Source: an uncultured Treponema sp. (GTDB taxonomy: Bacteria; Spirochaetota; Spirochaetia; Treponematales; Treponemataceae). Taken from it: a stretch of DNA of 45,406 nucleotides. The stretch covers positions 1 to 45,406 of the forward strand of contig CAKUTI010000012.1 of assembly GCA_934691925.1 (NCBI GenBank), written 5' to 3'. Both the position numbers and the translations under genes were made by a program. Position 1 is the stretch's first letter, and the number at the start of each line of letters is the position of its first letter. Below the pieces are notes generated by a model that was not told the DNA's origin, made no database searches, and was given only the letters and a program-made list of their open reading frames with translations. Shown piece by piece: positions 31,490-41,529 of the stretch.

Positions 31490-33619
31490 ATGGCTGAAAA
31501 CGAAAATAAAAACAACGATAAAAAAAATAAGGACGACAGAGACCCGTACAACTTTTTTAAGCTTGCCGGCGACTCAAACGACGATAATTCCGGCAAAGGA
31601 AAAGGTCCGAAATTCCCTTTTCTCGGCTTGATGGTCGCAGTTGTCTGCGTTCTTGCTTTCGTGAACATTTTCCTAATGCGAAAGCCAGACGAGATGATTG
31701 ATTTTTCAACTTTCGAGCAGCTTGTTGAAGACGGAAAAATCGTAAAAGTCGAAATAAATCTGAATTCGAATCTTTTTACAGGCTACGGTCCTGAATCAAT
31801 CAAAGAAATCAGCAGCACAATGGCGGACGAGCGAAGAAATCCTTTCGGATTTGTGCGAAATTCAAGAAATTCCGCGATGGTTTCAAACCGCGCTGTTTAC
31901 AAGACAACCGGCGTTCTTCTTGACTCGTTCCTGAAAATTCTCGAGGAAAAAAATATTCAATATAAATTTGTCCGCGAGTCTAACAATATCATCTTGAGCA
32001 TTCTCATAAATATTCTTCCTTTCGCGATTTTGCTTGTGATTTACTTTTTCCTTATGCGCAGAATGACAGGCGGAATGGGGTCTGTTTTTGGCGGCGGAGC
32101 AAACCGTTCAAAGGCGGTTGACGAGGGAAAAGTCAAGACGAGATTTGCTGATGTTGCTGGCGTTGACGAGGCAAAAGAAGAACTGATGGAAGTCGTTGAC
32201 TTCTTGAAAGAGCCGAAAAAATATACCGACATCGGCGGAAAGATTCCGAAAGGCGTTTTGCTAGTCGGACCTCCGGGAACAGGAAAAACTCTTCTTGCGC
32301 GCGCAGTTGCTGGCGAGGCTGGAGTTCCTTTCTTTAGAATCTCAGGCTCGGACTTTGTTGAAATGTTCGTCGGCGTTGGTGCAAGCCGTGTGCGCGACTT
32401 GTTCAAGCAGGCGAGAGAAAAGGCTCCTTGCATTATTTTTATTGACGAGTTGGACGCAATCGGAAAAAGCCGCGTGAACAATCTTGGCGGAAATGATGAG
32501 CGTGAGCAGACTTTGAACCAGCTCTTGGTCGAGATGGACGGATTTGACAACGAGAAGGGCGTTATCGTTCTTGCCGCAACAAACCGCGCCGATATTCTTG
32601 ACCCGGCTCTTCTTCGCCCTGGCCGCTTTGACCGTCAGATTCCTGTTGAACGCCCTGATGTAAAAGGACGTGAGCAGATTTTGCGTATTCATGCGAAAAA
32701 TGTGAAGCTCGACAGCGGAGTTGATTTCAGTTCGATTGCGCATGGAACGACTGGCTTTGCCGGAGCGGACTTGGCAAACGTTGTGAACGAGGCGGCTCTT
32801 CTTGCCGTGCGCAACGGACGCACAAAAGTTTCTATGGAAGATTTCAACGAGGCGATTGATAAAGTCAGTATCGGCTTGAAAAAGAAAAACCGCAGTGAAA
32901 ACGCGAAAGAGCGAAAACTTGTCGCTTTCCACGAGACAGGACACGCGCTTGTCGGAGCATTCACGCCTGATTATCCGCCGGTAAATAAAATCACAATTGT
33001 TCCGCGTTCAAACGGCGTTGGCGGATTCACTCAGTACCGCGAGGAAGAGGAGAGGTTCTTCAAGACAAAGAAAGATATTTTGAATGAGGTTGACAGTTGC
33101 CTTGGCGGACGCGCTGCGGAGCAGATTATGCTTGGCGAGATTTCCACGGGCGCGGCGAACGATATTCAGCGTGCCACAGACATCGTTAAAAAGATGATTA
33201 CCGACTACGGAATGAGCGACAAATTCCAGAACGTTGTGCTTGGAAAAACAGGACGCGGCTACGGCGGTGACGGACCGGAGCTTGTCCGCGAGTTCAGCGA
33301 GGACACTCAGCGTTATATCGATGAGGAAATCGCGAAAATCATCAATGAGCGTTACGACTATGTTTTAGGACTTCTTTCTTCAAAAAAAGACTTGCTCGAC
33401 TACATTGCAAAGCGTCTGCTTGAAATTGAAACTATGACAGGAAAAGAATTCTATGAAATCATCAAGAATTCTGAACACTGTAAACAGCTTGCGGACGAAG
33501 CAAAAGCGGAAATCTCCGTTTCAGAAAATTCTAGCGAGAACTCTGAATCAGGTTCTGAAAAATCAGAAACCAAAGAAGAATCTGAAAAAGGCGACGCAGA
33601 ATCAGGAGAACCAAAATGA
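31490..33619 (+). CDS. ftsH: FtsH: membrane-anchored ATP-dependent zinc metalloprotease
   Basis: 709 residues from the ATG at 31490 ([10 protein letters not shown]), with GAGGAA upstream. Two transmembrane helices (about 38-61 and 165-187) flank a periplasmic domain. The AAA domain has Walker A GPPGTGKT near 260, Walker [12 protein letters not shown] and the RPGRFDRQI arginine finger region. The protease domain has the zinc motif HETGH near 480. The last 45 residues are a Ser/Glu-rich tail not needed for activity. It degrades damaged membrane proteins and short-lived regulators. The stop overlaps lolA (ATGA). Confidence 0.97.
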   Translation: MAENENKNNDKKNKDDRDPYNFFKLAGDSNDDNSGKGKGPKFPFLGLMVAVVCVLAFVNIFLMRKPDEMIDFSTFEQLVEDGKIVKVEINLNSNLFTGYGPESIKEISSTMADERRNPFGFVRNSRNSAMVSNRAVYKTTGVLLDSFLKILEEKNIQYKFVRESNNIILSILINILPFAILLVIYFFLMRRMTGGMGSVFGGGANRSKAVDEGKVKTRFADVAGVDEAKEELMEVVDFLKEPKKYTDIGGKIPKGVLLVGPPGTGKTLLARAVAGEAGVPFFRISGSDFVEMFVGVGASRVRDLFKQAREKAPCIIFIDELDAIGKSRVNNLGGNDEREQTLNQLLVEMDGFDNEKGVIVLAATNRADILDPALLRPGRFDRQIPVERPDVKGREQILRIHAKNVKLDSGVDFSSIAHGTTGFAGADLANVVNEAALLAVRNGRTKVSMEDFNEAIDKVSIGLKKKNRSENAKERKLVAFHETGHALVGAFTPDYPPVNKITIVPRSNGVGGFTQYREEEERFFKTKKDILNEVDSCLGGRAAEQIMLGEISTGAANDIQRATDIVKKMITDYGMSDKFQNVVLGKTGRGYGGDGPELVREFSEDTQRYIDEEIAKIINERYDYVLGLLSSKKDLLDYIAKRLLEIETMTGKEFYEIIKNSEHCKQLADEAKAEISVSENSSENSESGSEKSETKEESEKGDAESGEPK

Positions 33620-34290
33620 GAAAAATCGCGCTTAGCTTTTTTGCGCTCATTTTTGGCGCAGGATTTTTGTTCTCTCAGGGGATTTTGACAGCTCCGGTTT
33701 ATTTCAAAAGCGTTTCCGAATATTACGGCACGATAAACGATTACGAGGCCGACTTGAATATAAAGGCGAAAACTCAGACGATGAGCGGACACGTCTCGTT
33801 CAAGCGGCCGAATCTCCTGCGGATTGACTTTACAAATCCTGAAGAGCAGGTAATCTGTTTTAACGGCGACTTGCTTACAATTTATCTTCCGGGACATTCT
33901 GCAATCCTGAATCAGACTGTTGACTCGAATACTTCTGCCGGAGCTGCGAATCTTTCAACACCACAGGGGCTTTCTCTGATGAGCCGCTATTACACTGTGA
34001 GCTACGAAATCGGCCAGTCGCCAGTTCCTCTTGATGATGACGGAAGCGAAATGGTCATAAAACTGGTTCTTTATAGGAGAAATGCGTCCGAGGCATTCAG
34101 CCAGATAAAACTCGCCATTTCGCCGGACACAAAACTTATCAGAAGAATCACTGCGACAACGCCGCAAAACGATGTTTTTACATTTGACTTTAAAAATTAT
34201 GTGATAAATCACGGAATTTCAGACCAGCGGTTTATCTATGACGCGCCGACATCGGCAAACAATTATAACAATTTTCTCTATTCGGAGTGA
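33616..34290 (+). CDS. lolA: LolA-type lipoprotein carrier protein
   Basis: 224 residues with a signal peptide ending near FLFSQ. The mature part has the LolA/LppX half-barrel pattern: [35 protein letters not shown] and [14 protein letters not shown]. It should ferry lipoproteins across the periplasm. ATGA overlap couples it to ftsH; rodZ follows 11 nt later. Confidence 0.88.
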   Translation: MRKIALSFFALIFGAGFLFSQGILTAPVYFKSVSEYYGTINDYEADLNIKAKTQTMSGHVSFKRPNLLRIDFTNPEEQVICFNGDLLTIYLPGHSAILNQTVDSNTSAGAANLSTPQGLSLMSRYYTVSYEIGQSPVPLDDDGSEMVIKLVLYRRNASEAFSQIKLAISPDTKLIRRITATTPQNDVFTFDFKNYVINHGISDQRFIYDAPTSANNYNNFLYSE

Positions 34291-34301
34291 TTTAAGCTAA
34301 A

Positions 34302-35390
34302 ATGGAAAGCTACGGTGCAATTCTAAAAAAAGCCAGAGAAGAAAAAAATCTTGATTACGAGGCTGTCTACAGGGAAACTTCAATTTCAAAAGAATTTTTG
34401 AAAGGTCTTGAAGAAGAAGATTCCTTGATTTTTCCGGGCGAGCCATATCTTATTGGATTCTTGAAAAATTATGCGGATTTTCTCGGGCTTGACTCCGCGC
34501 ATTTGATCACGCTTTATCATGCGAAAAAGCTTCAAGAGTCGCCTCCGCCTGCCGCGCTTACAAAACGCGAGAAACCGGCGTTTTTGGTTCCTCTTCTTGT
34601 TGGAATCGGAATTGTTGTTCTGGCTGGGCTTGTCTCTCTTGCGGTTGTCCTCGTTGGAAAATCCAAGGAGAAGCAGGCTGAAAACATTGAAGTCATTCAG
34701 GGAAACGCTTTCAAAAAATACGAGCTTACAGACAAGATTTTTGAAGGAAGGGTTTTCAAGGGAGACCAGCTGATTCTTGGAAGCGAGAAAGGCAATTTGA
34801 TTTTGACCGTCGCGGAAACTCAGGGAATTTTCGCGCTTGAAACTCCAGCTGGAGTTCAGTATGTGGAGCTTTCTGAGGAAATCGAGATGGATGTTGACGG
34901 AGATTCTCGTCCTGAGCTTATTGTCTACGTTTCCGATGTTAGCCAGAAAAACGTTGAGCGTGGCGCGGAAGTCAGAATCATGCTTAAAGATATGTCTTCT
35001 GCCGCCGTTGCTGCTCCTGACGCTGCCCAAATTCCGAGCGCGGAAGATTTGCCGAAAGACAAGACGATGACAGAAATTTTCTCAGACACAAGGGCTTATC
35101 CGTTCACTTTGAACGCTGTTTTCCGGGCTGGCTGCCTTATGCGCTATCGTCCTGACAGAAAAGAAACCGTTGAGGATTATTTTGCGAACGGCGACGTTGT
35201 GAACATTACTGCAAGCAACGGAATCAAAGTCTGGCTGTCCAATGGAAACTCTGTGAAATTCCAGATTGTTGCCAATGGAAAGTCGTATGACCTTGGAGTC
35301 TTGAAAGCTGGAGCGGTTGCCGCTCAGGACATCAAATGGATAAAAGATACCGACGGCAGATATAAAGTCGTTGTTGTCGATATGGACTAA
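34302..35390 (+). CDS. rodZ: RodZ-like HTH/transmembrane/DUF4115 cell-shape protein
   Basis: 362 residues: an N-terminal HTH_25 domain (about 5-65; AILKKAREEKNLDYEAVYRE), one transmembrane helix (about 89-119) and an extracytoplasmic part ending in a DUF4115-like beta domain (about 260-355). RodZ links MreB to the elongation machinery in rods; in a spirochete the role may be adapted to the helical cell body. It is part of the ftsH-lolA-rodZ run. Confidence 0.85.
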   Translation: MESYGAILKKAREEKNLDYEAVYRETSISKEFLKGLEEEDSLIFPGEPYLIGFLKNYADFLGLDSAHLITLYHAKKLQESPPPAALTKREKPAFLVPLLVGIGIVVLAGLVSLAVVLVGKSKEKQAENIEVIQGNAFKKYELTDKIFEGRVFKGDQLILGSEKGNLILTVAETQGIFALETPAGVQYVELSEEIEMDVDGDSRPELIVYVSDVSQKNVERGAEVRIMLKDMSSAAVAAPDAAQIPSAEDLPKDKTMTEIFSDTRAYPFTLNAVFRAGCLMRYRPDRKETVEDYFANGDVVNITASNGIKVWLSNGNSVKFQIVANGKSYDLGVLKAGAVAAQDIKWIKDTDGRYKVVVVDMD

Positions 35391-35465
35391 GTTCAGCGGA
35401 AAAATCTCCAGCATTTTTATTTTTTATGGAAAGGCCGCTAAAAATTGCGGTCACATTTTGATTTT

Positions 35466-36992
35466 ATGAAACAGAAATTTTTTATTGACCAGCACGGCTG
35501 CGCGAAGAATCAGGTTGACGGCGAGCTTTTGATTTCAATCCTCAAAAAAAAGGACTGGGAGCAGACTTTCGAGCCGTCCGAAGCCGACTTGATAATTGTA
35601 AATTCCTGCGGATTCATTGAGTCTGCAAAAAAAGAAAGCATCGACGCTGTAATGTCTGCACGGCAGAGTTATCCGAAATCAAAAATCCTTCTTGCAGGCT
35701 GCCTTGCCCAGCGTTATGCGAAAGACTTGAAAGACGAGCTTACCGAAGCCGACGGATTTTTTGGAAACGGCGACCTTGACCAGCTTTATAAAGTTGTTGA
35801 GCCGCTTATGAAAGGCGAGCGTCCTGTGCTTGTTCCTGAGCAGAAAGGCGTTTGTGGCGGCGACAGAAATCTTCTTTTGAACTTTGCGGGCGCGGCTTAC
35901 GTGAAAATTACCGAGGGCTGTAACAACCGCTGCGCGTTCTGCGCGATTCCGATTATACGCGGCGAGCTTAGAAGCCGGCCTGCAAGCGAAATCATCGATG
36001 AGATAAAAAAACTTATCGATGAAGGCGTTTACGAGTTCAACTTAATCGGGCAGGATTTGGCGGCGTACGGAACAGGACGCGGCGACAACGTTTTTGGAAC
36101 CGGAAGAACTTATCTTCCAAAAGGAACTCCGGGCGACTTGTCTGTTGAGGAAAGCGACAAAAACGAGCTTTCAGGCGGCCGCGAGAATCAAAAAGAATCC
36201 GGGCTTTGCACGCTTTTGCGGAAAATTTCAGCTCTTGAAGGCACTTTCCGCGTGCGTCTGCTTTATATTCATCCTGACCATTTCAATGAGGACATCTTGC
36301 CTGTGATGAAGGCTGACGGTCGTTTTGTCCCTTATTTTGATATTCCTTTCCAAAGCGGCGATGACACTGTAATCCGTGGAATGTACCGCGTCGGAAGTTT
36401 TGAAAAATACAAGAATACGATAAAAATGATTCGGAATTATTTTCCTGATGCGGCAATCCGAACGACTTTTATGACAGGCTTTCCGGGCGAGACTGACGAG
36501 CAATTTGAGAATACAAAGCGATTCTTGCGCGAGATTGACACCGACTGGAGCGGCTGCTTCTCATATTCACGCGAGGACGACACTCCGGCGTACAGCTTCA
36601 AGAAGCAGATTGGAAGAAAAATTGCGGAAAAACGCGCTTCGGAGCTTGTCGAGGAGCAAGCGGAAATTTCGAGAAACAGGCTGAAACTTCGCTGCGGAAA
36701 AGAATACGATGTTCTGATTGAGGAAGTTCTTTCTGAAAGCTCGGAAAATCCTGACGAAGGACTTGCAATCGGACGCGCTTGGTTTGAAGCTCCAGAAGTT
36801 GACGGCTCTGTTGTTGTCCGCTACGACCGCTCTTCAAAAGAGGAAAGCGACGCTGTGAAATCAGGACGGCTTGTCCGCGTGAAAATCGTTTCGAGCGGAG
36901 ACGTTGACTTGAACGGCGATTTTGTCTCCGACAGTCCGCTCAACGCTTCAATAAAAAAGAGCAAGCTGGAATTTGCTCAGGAAATCGTGTAG
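35466..36992 (+). CDS. rimO: RimO: ribosomal protein S12 methylthiotransferase
   Basis: 508 residues from the ATG at 35466 (MKQKFFIDQHGCAKNQVDGE). This radical-SAM enzyme adds a methylthio group to an Asp of ribosomal protein S12. Three N-terminal cluster Cys are visible (HGCAKN, NSCGFI, AGCLAQRY), the radical-SAM motif C-x3-C-x2-C as CNNRCAFC, and a TRAM domain at the end. It is about 60 residues longer than usual; an extra Gly/Asp/Glu-rich segment lies between LIGQDLAAYG and CTLLRKISALEG. A weak hairpin overlaps the stop codon. Confidence 0.95.
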   Translation: MKQKFFIDQHGCAKNQVDGELLISILKKKDWEQTFEPSEADLIIVNSCGFIESAKKESIDAVMSARQSYPKSKILLAGCLAQRYAKDLKDELTEADGFFGNGDLDQLYKVVEPLMKGERPVLVPEQKGVCGGDRNLLLNFAGAAYVKITEGCNNRCAFCAIPIIRGELRSRPASEIIDEIKKLIDEGVYEFNLIGQDLAAYGTGRGDNVFGTGRTYLPKGTPGDLSVEESDKNELSGGRENQKESGLCTLLRKISALEGTFRVRLLYIHPDHFNEDILPVMKADGRFVPYFDIPFQSGDDTVIRGMYRVGSFEKYKNTIKMIRNYFPDAAIRTTFMTGFPGETDEQFENTKRFLREIDTDWSGCFSYSREDDTPAYSFKKQIGRKIAEKRASELVEEQAEISRNRLKLRCGKEYDVLIEEVLSESSENPDEGLAIGRAWFEAPEVDGSVVVRYDRSSKEESDAVKSGRLVRVKIVSSGDVDLNGDFVSDSPLNASIKKSKLEFAQEIV

Positions 36993-37004
36993 AGACGATT
37001 TTTT
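36982..37004 (+). terminator. Short hairpin overlapping the rimO stop, candidate terminator
   Basis: AAATCGT (36982-36988) pairs with ACGATTT (36995-37001), followed by Ts. The 7-bp stem spans the TAG stop at 36990-36992. Confidence 0.5.
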
Positions 37005-37006
37005 AT

Positions 37007-37105
37007 TTGGAATTATTCCGTTTGCTGACAGCACTCGATTTCTGCTCTTGGAATTATTTCGTTTTGCGACCGCACGTAATTTCTTCTTGCGGAATTTGTT
37101 TTTGC
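37007..37105. repeat. Imperfect 41-bp direct repeats before the helicase gene
   Basis: TTGGAATTATTCCGTTTGC (from 37007) recurs as TTGGAATTATTTCGTTTTGC (from 37048), each followed by a related segment ending ATTTCTNCT; a third partial copy begins near 37087. The frame through it is open to the helicase, but it does not look like helicase sequence. Confidence 0.55.
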
Positions 37106-37141
37106 CGTTTTTGGCGATTTATTTTTGTTTTAGTTTTTGCG

Positions 37142-39583
37142 ATGGACGAAAATCTTTCTTATCTTGACGTTTTGAATGAAGAGCAGCGGGCGGCGGTTGA
37201 GCATGAAGGCTCGCCGCTTTTGATTCTGGCTGGGGCTGGCTCTGGAAAAACGCGTGTAATTACAACGAAAATCGCGTATCTGATTTCTGAGAAAAATATC
37301 GACCCGCACCAGATTTTGGCTGTAACTTTTACGAAAAAGGCCGCGAACGAGATGCGCGATCGTGCTGTGAATCTTGACCGGCGCGCCCAATATTCACAAA
37401 TCAGGACTTTTCACTCGTTCGGCGCGTGGTTTTTGCGCCTCAATGCGCAGAGCGCGGGCGTTGACCCGAATTTTACGGTCTACGATGACGATGACATCTC
37501 AACTTTGGTTCAGAAAGCCTGCCCTAGGCTCACAAAGCAACAGGCGAATCATTTTGCGCACGAAATTTCACTTGCGAAAGATTATTGCTACACGCCGGAT
37601 TCTCCGAATTTGGCGAACATCGATTCTGACTGTGAATTTGCCGAAGTCTATGCGGATTATGAAAAGCGGCTCCGCGAGACTGGAAATGTCGATTTTGGCG
37701 ACCTGATTATGCTTCCTTATCTCGTGCTTCACAACAACGAATTTGTGCGTGAGCGGCTTAACGCGCGGTTCAAGGTGATTATGGTTGACGAGTATCAGGA
37801 CTCGAACGTGGCGCAGTTTTTGCTTTTGCAGGAACTTTCAGGCGTGAAATACGGTCTTTGCGCAAACAAGGAAAATCCAGACGGAACTTACGTTTGCGTT
37901 GTCGGCGATGACGACCAGTCAATCTACAAATTCCGAGGCGCGGAGATTCAGAACATTCTGACTTTCAAAGATAAATTTCCAGAGACAAAAATCATAAGAC
38001 TTGAAAAAAACTACCGCTCGACAGAAGAGATTTTGAGCATTGCGGACGACGTTGTAAAAAACAACAACGGCAGGCTTGGAAAAACGCTTTTTGCGGAGCG
38101 CGGAAAAGGAAAAAAGCCAGTTCTCGCGTTTTTGCCGAATCAGGACGAGGAAGCGGCTTTTTGCGCGGATTTGGTTTCTCTTGCGCATAAAAACGGCAGC
38201 TCCTACAGTGACTGGGCGATTTTGTACAGAACAAATGCGCAGTCGCTTGCTTTTGAGTCAACTTTTCTGCACAGAAAGATTCCTTATCAGGTTGTCGGCT
38301 CGCTGAAATTTTACGAGCGCGAGGAAGTCAAGGATTTGCTCGCTTTTCTCGCGTTGATTGCGAACTCAAAGGACGAGATTGCTTTTAGGCGTGTGATAAA
38401 CAAGCCTGCACGCGGAATCGGCGCGACAAGCCAGGAGAAAATTGTTTCTTATGCGCGCGAAAACCAGGTGAATCTGATTGAGGCGTGCAAGGCTCTTGCT
38501 CCGTCGCTTTCGAAAAAGGCGCGAGAGGGCGTTCAGAATTTCGCGGATTTAATCGGCGAGCTTGAAGAAAAAATTGGGAAAATTGACTTTGCGGCAGTGG
38601 CTCTTGAAAATTCAGAAAATCCTGATGAGACGGAAAAAATTGCGTCTTCTGAATTCGAAAATCCTAATTCTAAAAATTCTGATGAGTCAAATCTTGCTGA
38701 ATCTGAAAATTCGGAATCTGATTCCATTGAATCTGATGTTTCTGAACAAAAAAATCCTGAATTAAAAGATTCCAAATCAAAAAAATCTCTTCCTGGAGAA
38801 GTCAAGGCGAAACTTTCGGAGCTTGTCGAGATGATTTCTGAAAAATCCGGGCTGAAAAGCTATCACGAAAGCCAGGACGAGATTTCTGGAACGCAAAAAG
38901 TCGCGAACTTGCAGGAACTTGCGAACAACGCCGTGAATTACGAATGTTCGATGAAAGGCTTGATTGAATTCTTGGACAATATCGAGCTTGACCGTTCGAT
39001 TGAGGAGGCGGGCGACGATGACGAGGAAAATCAGGACCGCGTCACGCTGATTACGCTTCACAACACGAAAGGTCTTGAATTCAACCGCGTTATTATGACT
39101 GGAATGGAGCTTGGAATTTTTCCGCGTCAGGACAAGTCTGGAGATGAGCTTGAAGAGGAGAGGCGGCTTTGCTACGTTGGAATGACGCGGGCTAGAAATG
39201 AGCTTTATCTTACGAGCTGTGCAATGCGGAGAATGTACGGCCGCACGGAATATATGGCTGCAAGTCCTTTTTTGCTCGAGGTGAATCCGTCAAAGCTGAA
39301 AGCGATTGGAAATATTCCTTCGAGCTACAGAAACAGCGCGTTTCACGGCGGAGACTACGGGGCGAGAGGGCTTAGCCATCCTGATGTTGAAACCGACCCA
39401 ATCAAGAAAAAATATTCCAAAGGAACGCAGATTTTTCATGATGATTACGGCTACGGCATGATTTCTAGTACGGAAGAAAATGCCGACGGTGAATATTGCA
39501 TCACCGTGAGCTTTGAAAATTCCGGCAAGAAAAAATTCCTGCCGAAATATCAGTCAAAATCTCTTGAAGTCATAAGAAACTAG
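37142..39583 (+). CDS. UvrD/PcrA/Rep-type 3'-5' DNA helicase with acidic insertion
   Basis: 813 residues from MDENLSYLDVLNEEQRAAVE. Superfamily 1A motifs in order: Q motif LNEEQRAAV, Walker A AGAGSGKT, motif Ia TFTKKAANEM, motif II VDEYQDSN, motif III GDDDQSIYKFRGA, motif IV LEKNYRST, and motifs V/VI near TLHNTKGLEFN and YVGMTRARNEL. A Ser/Glu/Asn/Asp-rich insertion of about 60 residues (around 490-550) sits in subdomain 2B, where length varies. Used in DNA repair or fork clearing. The in-frame start at 37007 would add 45 residues of repeat-derived sequence, so I prefer 37142. Confidence 0.93.
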   Translation: MDENLSYLDVLNEEQRAAVEHEGSPLLILAGAGSGKTRVITTKIAYLISEKNIDPHQILAVTFTKKAANEMRDRAVNLDRRAQYSQIRTFHSFGAWFLRLNAQSAGVDPNFTVYDDDDISTLVQKACPRLTKQQANHFAHEISLAKDYCYTPDSPNLANIDSDCEFAEVYADYEKRLRETGNVDFGDLIMLPYLVLHNNEFVRERLNARFKVIMVDEYQDSNVAQFLLLQELSGVKYGLCANKENPDGTYVCVVGDDDQSIYKFRGAEIQNILTFKDKFPETKIIRLEKNYRSTEEILSIADDVVKNNNGRLGKTLFAERGKGKKPVLAFLPNQDEEAAFCADLVSLAHKNGSSYSDWAILYRTNAQSLAFESTFLHRKIPYQVVGSLKFYEREEVKDLLAFLALIANSKDEIAFRRVINKPARGIGATSQEKIVSYARENQVNLIEACKALAPSLSKKAREGVQNFADLIGELEEKIGKIDFAAVALENSENPDETEKIASSEFENPNSKNSDESNLAESENSESDSIESDVSEQKNPELKDSKSKKSLPGEVKAKLSELVEMISEKSGLKSYHESQDEISGTQKVANLQELANNAVNYECSMKGLIEFLDNIELDRSIEEAGDDDEENQDRVTLITLHNTKGLEFNRVIMTGMELGIFPRQDKSGDELEEERRLCYVGMTRARNELYLTSCAMRRMYGRTEYMAASPFLLEVNPSKLKAIGNIPSSYRNSAFHGGDYGARGLSHPDVETDPIKKKYSKGTQIFHDDYGYGMISSTEENADGEYCITVSFENSGKKKFLPKYQSKSLEVIRN

Positions 39584-39591
39584 AAGAGATT

Positions 39592-41265
39592 TTATAAAAT
39601 CATAAAGTTTCTTGAATTAAAACCGTTTTGCGCGTTTTTAGCTTCACCGGCTTTTTTCATAACGTTTTTCTTTATGAGAACTAAAGCTGCGAAAAGTGCC
39701 GCGATTCCGAACAAAAGCGAAATTCCTGCGTTCAGCGCAATTGGAAGCCTTGATGTAAGACCCGCGACGATGAACGTTAAGAACGAGATTGCCGCGACTG
39801 TCATTGCGTAAGGAAGCTGCGTTGAAACGTGGTTGACGTGGTCGCACTGCGCGCCCGCGCTCGCCATGATTGTCGTGTCTGAAATCGGGGAAATGTGGTC
39901 GCCGCAGACAGCTCCAGCCATGCACGCTGAAATCGAGATGATTCTAAGAGAGCCTTCCGGAAAAGCTGCAATGCAGATTGGAATCAAGATTCCGAAAGTT
40001 CCCCATGAAGTTCCGGTTGCAAACGCAAGTCCGCACGCAATAGCGAAAATAATCGCCGGAAGGAAGATCTGCAGGCTGCCCGCGCTTCCTGAAACAATTC
40101 CCGCAACGAAATCTTTTGCGCCCAGACTGTCAGTCATTGATTTTAGAGTCCAAGCCAAAGACAGAATCAGAATAGCTGGAACCATCGCCTTGAATCCGTC
40201 TGTAAGGCAAAGAAGCGCCGCCTTGAACGAGATTACGCGGCGCGCGAGATACCAGACAAGCGAGATTATGATTGCCGCAAGCGAGCCGATTACAAGACCG
40301 ACTGAAGCATCGGAAGAAGCGAACGCGTCTACAAAGTCAAAATGAGTGTCTCCCTCGCTGAAAAATCCGCCTGAGTAAATCATTCCGACAACGCAGAAAA
40401 CGATAAGAACCGCAATCGGAACAACAAGGTCAAGAACAGTTCCTTTCCGCTTCCCTTTTGCGTCTTTAGAATCTGATTCTGAATCGCTGGATTCGAATTC
40501 ATTTGATTCCGAAGTTGCAATTTCGTCAGATTCGTCATCTTTGCTGTTCATAATTTTTTTCGCTTTCTCGTATTTTGACATTTCGCCGTACTCAAAGCGC
40601 ATAAATGTGAGCGCGAAAAGCATAATCAGCGTGAAAAGCGCGTAAAAATTGAACGGAATTGCCTTGCAGAAAAGCGCGATTCCGTTTTCGCCGGTCGTGA
40701 CAAAGCCCGAAACCGCAGCCGCCCAGGAAGAAATCGGCGCGATAATGCAGACTGGAGCCGCTGTGGAGTCGATAATATAAGCGAGTTTTTCCTTTGAAAC
40801 GCCGTATTTGTCTGTTACAGGCTTCATAACCGAGCCGACTGTAAGGCAGTTGAAATAGTCATCGATAAAAATAAGAATTCCGAGGCAGACTGTCGCAACC
40901 TGCGCTCCGACTTTTGACTTTATGTGCTTTTTTGCCCAGTTTCCGAAAGCTGCCGAGCCGCCAGCCTTGTTCATCAAAGCGACCATTGTGCCGAGAAGAA
41001 CAAGAAAAGCGATGATTCCGACGTTGTAAGAATCAGAAACGCACGAGATTAAGCCGTAAGAAACCGCGTCGTCGCCTTCGCCGACTGTATTGTTCAAAAG
41101 CTGCGCGAGAAATCCTGAAAAACCTGAGCCGACGCTCACCGAATAAAAAACTGCTCCAATCACGATTCCGATGAAAAGCGACGAGTAAACTTCCTTTGTG
41201 ATTAAAGCGAGCGCAATCGCCACAATCGGCGGCACAAGCGACCAAAATGTTCCAATCATATTCAT
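39592..41265 (-). CDS. NhaC-family Na+/H+ antiporter
   Basis: 557 residues, about 11-13 transmembrane helices, with family phrases FIDDYFNCLTVGSVMKPV, ATGTSWGTFGILIPI and CGDHISPISDTTIM. It exchanges Na+ (or other small cations or acids) for protons. A cytoplasmic loop near residue 240-270 carries a Ser/Asp/Glu-rich stretch (SNEFESSDSESDSKDAKGK) unusual for the family. Its start lies 3 nt after the stop of a 53-residue protein gene. It ends convergently 8 nt from the helicase stop. Substrate within the family is uncertain, so no symbol. Confidence 0.9.
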   Translation of the reverse strand: MNMIGTFWSLVPPIVAIALALITKEVYSSLFIGIVIGAVFYSVSVGSGFSGFLAQLLNNTVGEGDDAVSYGLISCVSDSYNVGIIAFLVLLGTMVALMNKAGGSAAFGNWAKKHIKSKVGAQVATVCLGILIFIDDYFNCLTVGSVMKPVTDKYGVSKEKLAYIIDSTAAPVCIIAPISSWAAAVSGFVTTGENGIALFCKAIPFNFYALFTLIMLFALTFMRFEYGEMSKYEKAKKIMNSKDDESDEIATSESNEFESSDSESDSKDAKGKRKGTVLDLVVPIAVLIVFCVVGMIYSGGFFSEGDTHFDFVDAFASSDASVGLVIGSLAAIIISLVWYLARRVISFKAALLCLTDGFKAMVPAILILSLAWTLKSMTDSLGAKDFVAGIVSGSAGSLQIFLPAIIFAIACGLAFATGTSWGTFGILIPICIAAFPEGSLRIISISACMAGAVCGDHISPISDTTIMASAGAQCDHVNHVSTQLPYAMTVAAISFLTFIVAGLTSRLPIALNAGISLLFGIAALFAALVLIKKNVMKKAGEAKNAQNGFNSRNFMIL

Positions 41266-41268
41266 TTT

Positions 41269-41430
41269 TTATTTTCCTGCCTTTGAAAAATCTGTTTCCA
41301 GCGGATTTTTAACGCCGTCTTTCTCGAGTTTTTTCAGAACTTCAATCGCGTAATCGAGTTCGTCCAAAGAATTAGCAGAAACGTAAGTTTTCATCTGCTC
41401 CAAAGCCTTGATAGCCTTTTCGTTGGTCAT
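41269..41430 (-). CDS. Small helical protein upstream of the NhaC antiporter gene
   Basis: 53 residues from MTNEKAIKALEQMKTYVSAN, with AGGAG upstream. The pattern EKAIKALEQ...DELDYAIEVLKKLE resembles a short two-helix module common in small Firmicutes and phage proteins; function unknown. Being 3 nt before the antiporter it may regulate or stabilise it, which is inference. Two palindromes and a hairpin lie upstream of it. Confidence 0.7.
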   Translation of the reverse strand: MTNEKAIKALEQMKTYVSANSLDELDYAIEVLKKLEKDGVKNPLETDFSKAGK

Positions 41431-41444
41431 AAAAATCTCCTTTT

Positions 41445-41529
41445 TTTGCAATGCAAACTTGTAAATAAAAACTTTGACGCTATTTCAGGCAAAGTTTTTA
41501 TCGCATCTTATTGTTTTGCAAAGCAAAAC
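41445..41529. promoter_or_regulatory. Palindromes and hairpin upstream of the antiporter operon
   Basis: TTTGCAATGCAAA (41445-41457), a 12-bp hairpin ATAAAAACTTTG/CAAAGTTTTTAT (41465-41476 and 41490-41501), and GTTTTGCAAAGCAAAAC (41513-41529). The two palindromes share TTTGCA/TGCAAA-like half-sites and may bind one regulator. Confidence 0.4.
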
